Made by a program: the position numbers and the translations under genes. From CAJQQY01 sp964352225 (lineage in GTDB: Bacteria; Bacteroidota; Bacteroidia; Chitinophagales; Saprospiraceae): a DNA stretch of 13,588 bases. Positions 1-7,892 of this stretch are shown in pieces. Under the pieces are notes generated by a model. It worked only from the letters and a program-made list of their open reading frames with translations, did not search any database and had not been told where the DNA came from. Every line of letters starts with the position of its first letter. Position 1 is the first letter of the stretch. Where the stretch lies: positions 1 through 13,588 of the forward strand of contig CAYGRM010000172.1 in assembly GCA_964352225.1 (NCBI GenBank). The letters are read 5' to 3'.

Positions 1-153
1 GCGTTCAATTTCTATTTGACGAAAGTCAAATCTTAAAACTTGCTGAATAGTTACCATTAAAATAAAGAAGACGGTAAAAATTTTAAATTGCTCTAAGCTA
101 GGAATTTCAATAAAATGGAAAATTTTGAACCAAAACGGTGAATTTGCTATCAT
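1..153 (-). CDS. Hypothetical membrane protein, N-terminal part only
   Basis: Reading leftward from an ATG at 153-151, the frame stays open for all 51 codons to the window edge, which is notable in such AT-rich DNA. The visible N-terminus starts MIANSPFWFKIFHF and has a hydrophobic stretch at about residues 28-37 (FKIFTVFFILMV) that looks like a membrane segment, followed by a charged stretch rich in Arg, Asp and Glu. It is divergent from typA, with about 147 bp of shared upstream DNA. I do not recognise the family from 51 residues. The start is the first ATG after the upstream AT-rich gap; no clear ribosome binding site is seen. Confidence 0.5.
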   Translation of the reverse strand, partial: MIANSPFWFKIFHFIEIPSLEQFKIFTVFFILMVTIQQVLRFDFRQIEIER

Positions 154-237
154 TTTTAAAGAAAATTCAATCTTTTTTTAACAAAAGAATATTCTGTCCG
201 TATCAATAAAAAAAGCATAAATCCAAATAAAAAGATG

Positions 238-245
238 TAACTTTG
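238..245 (+). promoter_or_regulatory. Putative Bacteroidota -7 promoter element for typA
   Basis: TAACTTTG matches the Bacteroidota sigma-A -7 consensus TAnnTTTG and is followed by GCGCC. Transcription would start about 5 nt downstream, giving a leader of about 50 nt before the typA ATG. No good -33 TTTG was found about 20 nt upstream, so the call rests on the -7 box and its position. Confidence 0.5.
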
Positions 246-300
246 CGCCTTCTTAGAATAACACCTATTTAAAAGCTATTATTTAGTAAATTCAAATTAC

Positions 301-2112
301 ATGAAAGATATTAGAAATATCGCAATTATTGCCCACGTTGACCACGGTAAAACCACCTTGGTTGATAAAATTTTATATCAATGTAATCTCTTCCGAGATA
401 ATGAGGAAAAGAAAGAATTGATCCTTGATAACAACGATTTGGAGAGAGAACGTGGAATTACGATCGTTTCCAAAAATGTGTCAGTTATTTATAAAGATGT
501 AAAAATCAATATTATTGATACTCCTGGTCACGCCGATTTTGGTGGTGAGGTAGAGCGTGTTTTGAATATGGCTGATGGAGTGCTTTTGATTGTAGATGCT
601 TTCGAAGGTCCGATGCCTCAAACTCGATACGTATTGAGTAAAGCAATCGAGTTGGGATTAAAACCAATCGTAGTGATCAATAAAGTAGATAAAGAAAATT
701 GTCGACCTGAAGAAGTACAAGATGATGTATTTGACTTGATGGCGAACTTGGATGCTAGCGAAGATCAATTAGATTTTGCTACCGTTTATGGTTCTGCAAA
801 GAATGGTTGGATGGGCGAAGATTACGCGACTCAAACTGAAGATGTAACTTATTTGTTAGATCAAGTTTTGGAACATATTCCAGCGCCAAAAGTAGAAGAA
901 GGAAATTTGCAAATGCAGATTACTTCTATTGATTATTCTAACTACATCGGTCGAATCGGTATCGGACGTGTGAATCGAGGAACGATCAAAGCTAACTCTC
1001 CTATCTCATTAGTAAAGCGAGATGGTTCCATCGTAAAAGGTAGAATCAAAGAATTATATTCTTTCTCAGGAATGGGAAAAGAAAAAGTCGAAGAGTTAAT
1101 TGCCGGTGACATTTGTGCAATTAGTGGTATCGAAGGTTTTGATATTGGCGATACCATCGCGGATTTTGAGACCCCAGAAGGGATGATTCCAATCTCCATT
1201 GATGAACCAACCATGAGTATGTTTTTCACCATTAATACTTCTCCATTTTTTGGAAAAGAAGGTGATTATGTAACTTCTCGTCACTTGCGCGATCGATTGT
1301 TTAAAGAAACTGAAAAAAACCTTGCGTTGAAAGTAAAGGAAACGGGTTCTCCTGATTCATACAATGTATATGGACGTGGTGTTTTGCATTTATCAGTATT
1401 GATTGAAACGATGCGAAGAGAAGGTTATGAGTTGGCAGTAGGAAAGCCACAAGTTATCATCAAAGAAATTGATGGTGTCAAATGTGAGCCTATTGAGTTG
1501 TTATCAATTGATGTTCCTGAAGATGTTTCTGGAAAAGTGATTGAAGCAATTTCTGCTCGAAAAGGTGAAATGACCATCATGGAACCTAAAGGTGATTTGA
1601 TGCACTTGGAATTTGAAATGCCATCGCGTGGAATCATTGGAATCAGAAATCAAATTTTGACTTTGACCGCAGGTGAAGCAATCATGTCTCACCGATTTAT
1701 CAAATATGATGCGTGGAAAGGAGATTTACCATCAAGAGGAAAAGGTGTGTTAATTGCTCATGAAACTGGAACGACCATTCCTTTTGCCATGTTCAAATTG
1801 CAAGATCGAGGTAAGTTTTTTGTTGCACCAGGGGTTGATGTTTATGAAGGTCAAATCGTTGGAGAAAATACCAGAGAAAATGATTTGGTGGTAAATGTAA
1901 TTAGAACTAAAAAATTATCCAACATGCGTTCTTCTGGTGCGGATGAAAAAGTAAAAATTGCTCCACACACTCAATTTTCACTTGAGCAATACATGGAATA
2001 CATTGGCGATGATGAATATTTGGAGTTGACTCCAAAATCAATGAGATTGAGAAAAATCTACTTGAAAGAGCATGAGCGAAAAAGAGCAGGTAATGCTAAC
2101 TTGGTAATGTAA
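301..2112 (+). CDS. typA: Ribosome-associated translational GTPase TypA/BipA
   Basis: This is a full-length (603 aa) EF-G-like GTPase that binds 70S ribosomes and helps ribosome assembly and stress or cold adaptation in the bacteria studied. The G motifs are all present: G1 AHVDHGKT (residues 11-18), the switch I motif ERERGITI (48-55), G3 DTPGH (73-77), G4 NKVD (127-130) and G5 SAKNG (165-169). Domain II, the EF-G-like domains III and V, and the BipA-specific C-terminal domain follow; the family-typical SRGIIG segment lies near residue 442. Length and start fit the family. It appears monocistronic: a TAnnTTTG box lies about 55 nt upstream and a strong terminator follows. No key residue is missing. 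Confidence 0.97.
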   Translation: MKDIRNIAIIAHVDHGKTTLVDKILYQCNLFRDNEEKKELILDNNDLERERGITIVSKNVSVIYKDVKINIIDTPGHADFGGEVERVLNMADGVLLIVDAFEGPMPQTRYVLSKAIELGLKPIVVINKVDKENCRPEEVQDDVFDLMANLDASEDQLDFATVYGSAKNGWMGEDYATQTEDVTYLLDQVLEHIPAPKVEEGNLQMQITSIDYSNYIGRIGIGRVNRGTIKANSPISLVKRDGSIVKGRIKELYSFSGMGKEKVEELIAGDICAISGIEGFDIGDTIADFETPEGMIPISIDEPTMSMFFTINTSPFFGKEGDYVTSRHLRDRLFKETEKNLALKVKETGSPDSYNVYGRGVLHLSVLIETMRREGYELAVGKPQVIIKEIDGVKCEPIELLSIDVPEDVSGKVIEAISARKGEMTIMEPKGDLMHLEFEMPSRGIIGIRNQILTLTAGEAIMSHRFIKYDAWKGDLPSRGKGVLIAHETGTTIPFAMFKLQDRGKFFVAPGVDVYEGQIVGENTRENDLVVNVIRTKKLSNMRSSGADEKVKIAPHTQFSLEQYMEYIGDDEYLELTPKSMRLRKIYLKEHERKRAGNANLVM

Positions 2113-2134
2113 TTACCATTTGAAAATACAATTT

Positions 2135-2175
2135 AAAAAGCTCACTAGACTGAAAAGTTTAGTGAGCTTTTTTTA
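2135..2175 (+). terminator. Rho-independent terminator after typA
   Basis: A 16-bp stem (left arm 2135-2150, right arm 2157-2172, core GCTCACTA with TAGTGAGC, one G-T pair) closes a 6-nt TGAAAA loop and runs into a T tract. It starts 22 bp after the typA stop codon. Confidence 0.9.
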
Positions 2176-2181
2176 TATTTG
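2174..2181 (+). promoter_or_regulatory. Putative -7 promoter element for the 2220 gene
   Basis: TATATTTG fits TAnnTTTG and lies in the tail of the typA terminator. It would give a leader of about 33 nt to the ATG at 2220. No -33 element is obvious. An AT-rich 8-mer of this kind can arise by chance. Confidence 0.35.
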
Positions 2182-2219
2182 AAAAACCACTTATTCAAAA
2201 AATTGAAATATCTTTTGCT

Positions 2220-2762
2220 ATGAATAAATTTCTAAAGTATTTTATCATTTTTAGTTTGGTATCCGTTGGAGCTTTTTTTATTTATATACAATTGGAAATA
2301 AAGGAAAAAGAAAAACCAACTATCTACATTGATAATTTTTCAGGAAGCGCCGTTAAAATTTTTCGTAAAAATGAAATTTGGCTTGAGATGGAAGACCAAT
2401 CTTCCTTGGTAAATAAGGATTTAAAACAGGGAACTCATATTTTATATATTCACTCCTTATCTGAAAACTCTATTGATACCATTCGAATCAATGTCAAAAA
2501 AGAAAATAATTATGTGCTTAATCTATTTGGGAAAATGACCTATTACGAAGGAGAATTAACTTATCAAACCAAACCAGAATTTGACAATTCACCTCCGATA
2601 GAGGAAAGAGAAATTACGAAAGCTTTTTTTCAAACTAGAGCAGCTTTTATCTTAGAAAAACCACCATTTCAAATTAAAGTAAGATCCATTATCAGCCCAC
2701 CAAAGAATTTTAATTCCAAAACAAATAGAAAATATTTGAGAAGGAAAAATCAGTCTTGGTAA
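2220..2762 (+). CDS. Hypothetical protein with N-terminal membrane anchor
   Basis: A 180-residue protein that I do not recognise. Residues 7-23 (YFIIFSLVSVGAFFIYI) form one hydrophobic helix after a short Lys-containing N-terminus, so it is a signal anchor or an uncleaved signal peptide; there is no lipoprotein-type Cys. The rest (about 30-130) alternates hydrophobic and charged residues in a pattern suggesting beta strands, for example PTIYIDNFSGSAVKIF. The C-terminal 30 residues are very basic (KTNRKYLRRKNQ). The orientation would place the body in the periplasm or on the outer face of the inner membrane. It stands alone between the typA terminator and the DUF2853 gene. The start is the first in-frame ATG. 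Coding character is convincing; function is unknown. Confidence 0.75.
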   Translation: MNKFLKYFIIFSLVSVGAFFIYIQLEIKEKEKPTIYIDNFSGSAVKIFRKNEIWLEMEDQSSLVNKDLKQGTHILYIHSLSENSIDTIRINVKKENNYVLNLFGKMTYYEGELTYQTKPEFDNSPPIEEREITKAFFQTRAAFILEKPPFQIKVRSIISPPKNFNSKTNRKYLRRKNQSW

Positions 2763-2884
2763 CTTAATTTTAACAACAAAAACTAAATAACCCTAATACA
2801 TATCTATTGTGTTTTTATATTTTGTTAGTGTTTAAAAATTTTAAAATTATTTTTCTATTTCTATAAAACATTGCTGTTATTTTA

Positions 2885-2892
2885 TATATTTG
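2885..2892 (+). promoter_or_regulatory. Putative -7 promoter element for the DUF2853 gene
   Basis: TATATTTG fits TAnnTTTG within the 284-bp gap 2763-3046. It predicts a start near 2898 and a leader of about 150 nt. The rest of the gap is AT-rich, with no ORF and no terminator for the preceding gene that I can see. Confidence 0.4.
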
Positions 2893-3046
2893 ACACGTAG
2901 CAAACAAACTAGACAAAAGTTTATATCTATTCTCTTTACTTCCAACTGAGTTTTAAAATAAAATATTAGCCTACTAGAGGAATTACTTTTCATTCCTTTA
3001 AATATGGAATCTGTATATATTTATTAACCATTAAAAAACTAAAAAA

Positions 3047-3424
3047 ATGCCGACCTACGAAGAATCTTTTGCCCAATTTAAAAAAGAAGTTGACAGTCTT
3101 GGAATTCATATTCATGAAGACCTCTATCATGAAATCACAAAAAGCTTAGGCCCTTCTATTCATCACAATGATGCTTCAAAAGTAGCTTGTTCTGATCCTA
3201 AAGAATTAGAGCAAGTAAAAAACAATTTCTTAATCAAAAAACTAGGAATGGAAGATAGCCCTCGATTGGATCAAGTCATCCAAGAAGTTTGTGGAGCACT
3301 CGGACAGTCTAATAGAAATAAGCATCGAGCAACCTTTTATTATTTATTAACTGCTTTATTAAATAAGGAAGATGTCTTTATTGATCATGCCAAATATCAT
3401 CCTGAAACAGCAGAAAAAAAGTAA
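3047..3424 (+). CDS. DUF2853 family protein
   Basis: A small soluble protein of 125 aa, close to the usual length of the DUF2853 family (about 100-120 aa). The recognisable family signature is the middle block SKVACSDPKELEQVKNNFL (residues 44-62), followed by KKLG, a helix with VCGALG, and the late block RATFYYLLT (about 94-102). The predicted content is mostly helical, with no signal peptide or membrane segment. The family has no established biochemical role, so none is assigned. It is monocistronic: a long AT-rich leader precedes it and a strong terminator starts 8 bp after the stop. The ATG follows an A-rich stretch, as is usual in Bacteroidota. Confidence 0.85.
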   Translation: MPTYEESFAQFKKEVDSLGIHIHEDLYHEITKSLGPSIHHNDASKVACSDPKELEQVKNNFLIKKLGMEDSPRLDQVIQEVCGALGQSNRNKHRATFYYLLTALLNKEDVFIDHAKYHPETAEKK

Positions 3425-3431
3425 ACTCATA

Positions 3432-3474
3432 AAAAAACTGTTAGTGAGAATTAACTTTCACTAACAGTTTTTTT
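3432..3474. terminator. Bidirectional Rho-independent terminator
   Basis: The stem pairs AAAAAACTGTTAGTGA (3432-3447) with its exact complement TCACTAACAGTTTTTT (3458-3473) across a 10-nt loop. A T run follows on the plus strand and an A run (T on the minus strand) precedes it. It can therefore end both the DUF2853 gene and the leftward acyl-CoA cluster whose last gene stops at 3494. Confidence 0.9.
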
Positions 3475-3493
3475 CTACGGTTTGAAATAATAC

Positions 3494-3781
3494 TTAATAG
3501 ACTTGATTATTTCTCCCTACGATATTTCCATCAAGAGAAACTTTTACTTGAATTACCGACTCATTTTCTCTCCTAGAAAAGACACCTGAATTTATGATTT
3601 TTGTTCCCCCGGATCCTTCATTCAATGGTAAGATATCTACCTCAATTAATCGCATAAAATCATCCTCCGAAAAAGAAGTATTTCCAAAGGAAAGAAATGT
3701 ACCCTCTGGAATATCGGTGACTCTAATATCAACGTCGTAATTATTTCCGCTGATATGATTTATAGTTTGAGAAACAATCAT
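3494..3781 (-). CDS. Hypothetical 95-residue protein coupled to the thioesterase
   Basis: The ATG (3781-3779) overlaps the TGA stop of the upstream thioesterase gene in an ATGA arrangement, so translation is probably coupled, and the gene ends just before the shared terminator. The sequence has no signal peptide, Cys or membrane helix. It is rich in Ile, Val, Asn and acidic residues with an alternating pattern suggesting a beta-rich fold, for example NNYDVDIRVTDIPEG and VIQVKVSLDGNIVG. I do not recognise a family. Its position as the last gene of an acyl-CoA cluster suggests an accessory part in that pathway, but this is inference. It could be a lineage-specific protein or the remnant of a larger domain. 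Confidence 0.65.
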   Translation of the reverse strand: MIVSQTINHISGNNYDVDIRVTDIPEGTFLSFGNTSFSEDDFMRLIEVDILPLNEGSGGTKIINSGVFSRRENESVIQVKVSLDGNIVGRNNQVY

Positions 3782-4188
3782 CCTGTTACCATTTTTTGCA
3801 GAGCTTCTTTTCTTTCTTCAGGAATTGGAATTGCTTTGCGATTTTTTTTATCAAATAAAACGCCAACAACATCCATTGTAGAAACTAGTTCTTTCGTTAA
3901 TCCATTATACATTTTATGCTGCATGATGAGCGCTTTATTAGAAAAGCTGACTAAACTACTTTCTACATAAAGTAAATCATCTTCAAAAACTTCCTTTAAA
4001 TATTTTATAGTTTGTTCGACCACCACGAATCCAATTTCATTTGACATCATCGTAGAAGTTCCCATCTCTAAACTTAGGTTTCGTCCTGCATTTTCAAATT
4101 TATTGATATAATACATCACATTCATGTGACCATTAGAATCACATTCCCAAGTCATTACTGCCCCTTTATAAGTAAGAAATTTCTTCAT
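3778..4188 (-). CDS. Acyl-CoA thioesterase, 4HBT hotdog-fold family
   Basis: A 136-residue single hotdog domain, the usual size of 4-hydroxybenzoyl-CoA thioesterase-like enzymes, which release CoA from acyl-CoA. The family active-site motif is clear at residues 17-27, DSNGHMNVMYY, with the catalytic-type Asp17 followed by His21 and Asn23, then the hotdog helix (NKFENAGRN). The C-terminal part carries the typical strand VVGVLFDKKNRKAIPIP. It acts in the cytoplasm; chain-length specificity cannot be told. It lies 14 bp after the broken nitronate monooxygenase gene and overlaps the next gene by 4 bp, so it is part of the leftward operon. The start at 4188 begins MKKFLTYKG, typical of the family. 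Confidence 0.9.
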   Translation of the reverse strand: MKKFLTYKGAVMTWECDSNGHMNVMYYINKFENAGRNLSLEMGTSTMMSNEIGFVVVEQTIKYLKEVFEDDLLYVESSLVSFSNKALIMQHKMYNGLTKELVSTMDVVGVLFDKKNRKAIPIPEERKEALQKMVTG

Positions 4189-4202
4189 TTCAAAAATGAT
4201 AT

Positions 4203-5171
4203 TTAACCATACTTTTCTAATAATTTATATTGCTTTTCAATAGCATCTTTGAATTCAGTTTTCATTCGAGCTACTAATTCCGCTAAAGGTAAAACATCTT
4301 TTATCGTCGTTACTCCTTGTCCGGCTGACCAAATAGTTTTCCAGGCTTTTGCTTCATCCACTTTGAGTTCCTCCCCAAAATCAACCTTCGCTTTGTGTGA
4401 CCATAACTCTTCAGTTATCCCCATTGATTCTAAACTCGCCTGTAAAAAATTGGCAGCAACTCCAGAAACCGCAGCAGTATATACAATATCACTTGCTCCA
4501 CTATCAATAATCATTTGTTGATATTTCTCATCAGCCTCACTTTCCTTTACATTAATAAATCGAGTTCCTAGATAGGCTAAATCTGCACCCATCTGCATGG
4601 CTGATGCAACATCTTGCCCTGTACTCATACATCCTGATAATAAAATAGTTTTGTCATAAAAACTTTTGATATCGGCGATCAAGGAAATTGGATTGATCGT
4701 CCCAGCATGTCCTCCAGCTCCAGCAGCCACTAAAATCAGACCATCTACTCCAGCATCAGCAGCTTTAATCGCATGACGTTTTTTGATGACATCATGAAAA
4801 ACTAAACCTCCATAACTATGCACCGCGTCAACTAATGTTGACACCGCTCCTAAAGAAGTTATGATTAAGGGTACCTCATGTTTCACACAAAGATCTAGGT
4901 CTGCTTGCACTCTAGGATTCGTGTGATGAACAATTAGGTTGACTCCAAAAGGGGCTGCTTTTTTTCCAGTTTCTTTTTCCCAATCAGCTAACTCTGTTTT
5001 AATTTGAATGAGCCATTCTTCAAAGCCTTCACTCGTTCGCTGATTTAAGGCAGGAAATGTTCCTACAATTCCATTCTTACAACATTCAATAACTAACCGA
5101 GGCCCAGAAATTAATAACTTTTGCGCTGCAACAACAGGTAAATTTTAAGTATCTATAAAAGTAGCTTTCAT
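4203..5171 (-). pseudogene. Nitronate monooxygenase (2-nitropropane dioxygenase-like), nonsense mutation at codon 9
   Basis: Conceptual reading from the ATG at 5171 gives 322 codons, normal for this FMN-dependent TIM-barrel family that oxidises nitronates (or related flavin substrates). The family landmarks are present: NGIVGTFPALNQRTSE (about codons 36-51), FGVNLIVHHTN (about 75-85), VKHEVPLIITSLG, and GAGGHAG with the putative catalytic His at codon 155, then GADLAYLGTRF. However, codon 9 is TAA (5147-5145), and the conserved N-terminal A-P-(M/L)-F segment reads AQKL (codons 16-19), so both a normal start and an FMN-site motif are lost. No ATG, GTG or TTG occurs in frame between the stop and a GTG at 4910 (codon 88), which would omit the first barrel strands. 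The remaining frame is intact, so inactivation is recent or the cluster of changes is a sequence error. It lies between DUF2855 and the thioesterase. Confidence 0.85.
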
Positions 5172-5218
5172 TTTGTAATTGTATTGTTATTTTTTTAAAA
5201 AATTAATTATTCCAATAA

Positions 5219-6295
5219 TTAGATCTTAACTATATTTCCTTTCTTCGGATCAACTTTTCCTTGCAACATTGTATGGTATAATTTTGACAATGATTCAAAA
5301 TCATTTAAGTAAATTAAGTCCATCCATTTTGATGCTGCAGTAGTAAATTTTGCTCCAGCAATTGCTATTTCTTTATTCGCTTTTTCTACTCCCCACTCTT
5401 TAAATAATTGCTGAGCAAATGCAGGTGCGAAGAAAAATTTAGAATTTGGTAGTGTTTTAAATTCTTTTTCAGCTGACCAATCTGTCAAACCAATTAGTGA
5501 GGTGAATTTCAATTTTTCACCAAGCAGATCACTTATCCGAAATAACAGTTTTGAATTTCCAGCCATATCAACCACCGTGGCTGCATGTTGCTTTAACTCA
5601 TTTTCAAGTTCATCATAAGTAATCACTTCGTCATAGTAACCTGTACTTTTTACAAACTCTACATTTCTAGGTGAAGTCAAACCAACTATCTTTTTTCCAT
5701 CCTCTGCTTGATTCTGTTTCAACATAAAAGCTAATCCCATCGAAGTTTTAGAGGAAGCACTTGTTATGATAATTTGTTTTGCATCAATGAATTTCTCAGT
5801 TTTTAAAAACTGGTAATTTAAAAATGAGGTGGTAAATAATGGACGAAGGATGGGAGCATAATCTTCTAATTCTTCATTATAAGAAACATCCGTTTTGGTA
5901 TTGCTGTAGCTATTATAAATAGGGGCAAGTTCCGCTCTATGTTTCGCACCATCGGTAATACCAAATGGGGAAATTTTACCAACTTGAATTTTCAAATAAT
6001 TGCCCATCGGAAAATATCCATAGAACCGCTCTCCTACTTTGACTCCCTCATGTTTTGATTCCACCACATTAGCATATCCCCAAACAGGAACAATCCCAAA
6101 TGGTTCTTCAGCTGGAAAAAACTGCCAATAACCTATCTTATGACCTACGACTGCGTAGGTGATATTATTAGTTGTCATGGCATACTTATCAACTTTAAAT
6201 AATACTTCACCCGGTTGTAATTCAGGGATGGCAGTTTCTACAACTTTTGTATTATTCAATTCTGTTTTATGAACAAGGAAGGTTTTATTTATCAT
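5219..6295 (-). CDS. DUF2855 family protein, MDR-like reductase fold
   Basis: A protein of 358 aa matching the DUF2855 family. The first half resembles the GroES-like domain of medium-chain dehydrogenases (ELQPGEVLFKVDKYAMTTNN, then VWGYANVVESKHEGVKVGERFYGYFP). The second half resembles a nucleotide-binding Rossmann part (QIIITSASSKTSMGLAFML, then KIVGLTSPRNVEFVKSTGYYDEVITY). The classical GxGxxG is replaced by SASSKTS, as is usual in this family, so cofactor and reaction are uncertain. The start is set at the ATG at 6295 (MINKTFLVHKTEL). An upstream ATG at 6370 in the same frame would add 25 residues encoded by the repeat element, and these are not family-like. The gene is preceded by the inverted-repeat element at 6301-6430 and followed by the broken monooxygenase gene. 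Confidence 0.85.
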   Translation of the reverse strand: MINKTFLVHKTELNNTKVVETAIPELQPGEVLFKVDKYAMTTNNITYAVVGHKIGYWQFFPAEEPFGIVPVWGYANVVESKHEGVKVGERFYGYFPMGNYLKIQVGKISPFGITDGAKHRAELAPIYNSYSNTKTDVSYNEELEDYAPILRPLFTTSFLNYQFLKTEKFIDAKQIIITSASSKTSMGLAFMLKQNQAEDGKKIVGLTSPRNVEFVKSTGYYDEVITYDELENELKQHAATVVDMAGNSKLLFRISDLLGEKLKFTSLIGLTDWSAEKEFKTLPNSKFFFAPAFAQQLFKEWGVEKANKEIAIAGAKFTTAASKWMDLIYLNDFESLSKLYHTMLQGKVDPKKGNIVKI

Positions 6296-6300
6296 GTGAA

Positions 6301-6430
6301 AACCCCTGTCCCCTAAAGGGGAACGTGAATGGGTAGTTTTGTTTTTTTTTAAAATTATTTTTTTAGCCAAAGAGAGTTATCGAAATTAGACAAACTTAAA
6401 TATTTCGTTCCCCTTTAGGGGACAGGGGTT
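6301..6430. repeat. Composite inverted-repeat element (CCCCTAAAGGGG type), copy 1
   Basis: The left arm 6301-6325 and right arm 6406-6430 are perfect 25-bp inverted copies around an AT-rich 80-bp spacer. Each arm holds its own palindrome CCCCTAAAGGGG beside a CCCCTGT half-copy. Next to the left arm lies ATGGGTAGTTT, which recurs in copy 2. The element fills almost the whole gap between the maoC-like stop codon (6431-6429) and the DUF2855 start (6295). It resembles REP/BIME-type intergenic palindromes. No transposase is near. Confidence 0.85.
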
Positions 6431-6893
6431 ACTCAAACAACAAACTAATAAATTCTCCAACACAAGCAGGTTTTTCCACTCCTTCAATTTCCACCGTACA
6501 ACCCCAAAATATCTTTGCCCCGTTTTCTCCATATCGTTCTACTTTATTTATTTTTCCAATTAACCTCAATCGACTTCCAGCGGGAACCGGATGTGGAAAT
6601 CGAACATTATTCAATCCATAATTCACCCCCATTTTTCCACTTTTAACTAATACAGATTCTTCAATCATTTTTGATAAAAGTGAAACTGACATAAATCCAT
6701 GGGCAATAGGTGCCTTAAAGGGAGATTCTTTTTTGGCTCTTTCGACATCAATGTGAATCCATTGATAATCCAACGTTGCGTCAGCAAAGGCATTGATCAT
6801 CTCTTGAGTAACGGTGATCCAATCTCCTTGCGGAAGCGCATCACCTTCCATTTTCAGAAGAGCCTCGATATTTTCTATTTCTAATTTTGGCAT
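6429..6893 (-). CDS. MaoC-like (R)-specific enoyl-CoA hydratase
   Basis: A 154-residue single hotdog-fold dehydratase of the MaoC/NodN-like group, which hydrates trans-2-enoyl-CoA to (R)-3-hydroxyacyl-CoA. The hydratase motif lies at residues 36-47, FADATLDYQWIH, with the catalytic-type Asp42 and His47, followed by SPFKAPIAHGFMSVSLL (57-73), the typical substrate-binding helix entry. The length is normal. It begins 14 bp after the quinone-reductase-like gene, so the two are co-transcribed. Its stop codon takes its first bases right at the edge of the inverted-repeat element. A cytoplasmic enzyme; substrate unknown. Confidence 0.92.
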   Translation of the reverse strand: MPKLEIENIEALLKMEGDALPQGDWITVTQEMINAFADATLDYQWIHIDVERAKKESPFKAPIAHGFMSVSLLSKMIEESVLVKSGKMGVNYGLNNVRFPHPVPAGSRLRLIGKINKVERYGENGAKIFWGCTVEIEGVEKPACVGEFISLLFE

Positions 6894-6907
6894 TTTATCG
6901 GATTTAG

Positions 6908-7885
6908 TTATTGGTTACTGATCACAATTTTTCCTCGAACTTTACGATCCATCATCTCCTCTAAGGCTTTGGTCGCATCTTGCAAAGGGTAGATTTTATG
7001 AATATGCGGTTTCAATTTTCCTTCGGCATACCATTGCATTAATTGCATGGTATTTTGAATATTTTTATTGGGAAATTTCATGGCAAAACTTCCCCAGAAA
7101 ACGCCAACTATTTGACAACCTTTTAGCAAGGGTAAATTCAAAGGAATCTTTGGAATATCTCCTGCCGCAAAACCGACCACCAAAAATCTTCCTTCCCAAG
7201 CCATTCCACGAAGGGCAGCTTCTGAGTAATTTCCACCAACTGGATCATAAACTACGTCCACCCCTTTTCCATCAGTTAAAACTTTGATTTTAGTTTTTAA
7301 ATCTTCCGTCGTGTAATTGATGGTTTCGTCTGCACCATACTCTTTGCACAAGGCTAATTTTTCATCAGTAGAAGCAGCTGCAATAACTTTGGCACCCATT
7401 AATTTTCCGAGCTCCACAGCAGCCAATCCAACTCCTCCCGATGCTCCTAAAACTAGCAGCGTCTCCCCTTCTTTTAAGTGACCTCGATCTTTTAAAGCAT
7501 GAAATGAAGTTCCATAAGCCATCATAAATGATGCTGCAATAGGAAAATCCATATTAGGTGGTTTTGGAAAAACGGCTTTCCCATCCAACACTACTTCCTC
7601 AGCAAAACCGCCGTGTGCGGCAAAACCAAAAACTTCATCACCAGCTTTTAAATGCTTGATTCCTTCACCAACAGATTTTACGACACCTGCAATATCACTT
7701 CCGGGAGTGAACGGTAATTCGGGTTTGAATTGATATAATCCTTGAACAATTAAGGTATCAGGAAAATTAACTCCACAAGCTTTGATCTCCACTAAAACTT
7801 CTTTTTCCTTTGGCTCATGGCTCTCGACATCTTTGTAAACTAAGGTAGATGGATGTCCAAATTTTTCACAAACTATTGCTTTCAT
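6908..7885 (-). CDS. Zinc-independent NADPH:quinone oxidoreductase-like MDR protein
   Basis: A protein of 325 aa of the quinone oxidoreductase branch of the medium-chain dehydrogenase/reductase superfamily. The GroES-like domain comes first (CGVNFPDTLIVQGLYQ, PFTPGSDIAGVV), then the Rossmann domain with the cofactor loop GASGGVG (residues 147-153). It ends with the family-like segment RKVRGKIVI. The zinc ligands of alcohol dehydrogenases are absent, as expected. Such proteins reduce quinones or alpha,beta-unsaturated carbonyl or enoyl compounds with NADPH. The start is placed at the ATG at 7885 (MKAIVCEKFG). An upstream start at 7918 would add 11 residues (MFPFRGQGFYH) that come from the repeat element. 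It forms a pair with the maoC-like gene 14 bp downstream. Confidence 0.92.
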   Translation of the reverse strand: MKAIVCEKFGHPSTLVYKDVESHEPKEKEVLVEIKACGVNFPDTLIVQGLYQFKPELPFTPGSDIAGVVKSVGEGIKHLKAGDEVFGFAAHGGFAEEVVLDGKAVFPKPPNMDFPIAASFMMAYGTSFHALKDRGHLKEGETLLVLGASGGVGLAAVELGKLMGAKVIAAASTDEKLALCKEYGADETINYTTEDLKTKIKVLTDGKGVDVVYDPVGGNYSEAALRGMAWEGRFLVVGFAAGDIPKIPLNLPLLKGCQIVGVFWGSFAMKFPNKNIQNTMQLMQWYAEGKLKPHIHKIYPLQDATKALEEMMDRKVRGKIVISNQ

Positions 7886-7892
7886 ATGATAA

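Noticed and set aside
942..1692. Leftward ORFs of 62-96 codons inside typA
   Set aside because: They lie entirely within the strongly supported typA gene on the opposite strand and show no family features; shadow frames.
4203..4910. A complete 235-aa nitronate monooxygenase starting at GTG 4910
   Set aside because: The GTG is an internal Val codon of a normal-length family protein. A start there would lack the first barrel strands and flavin-site residues; upstream codons match the family up to the stop at codon 9.
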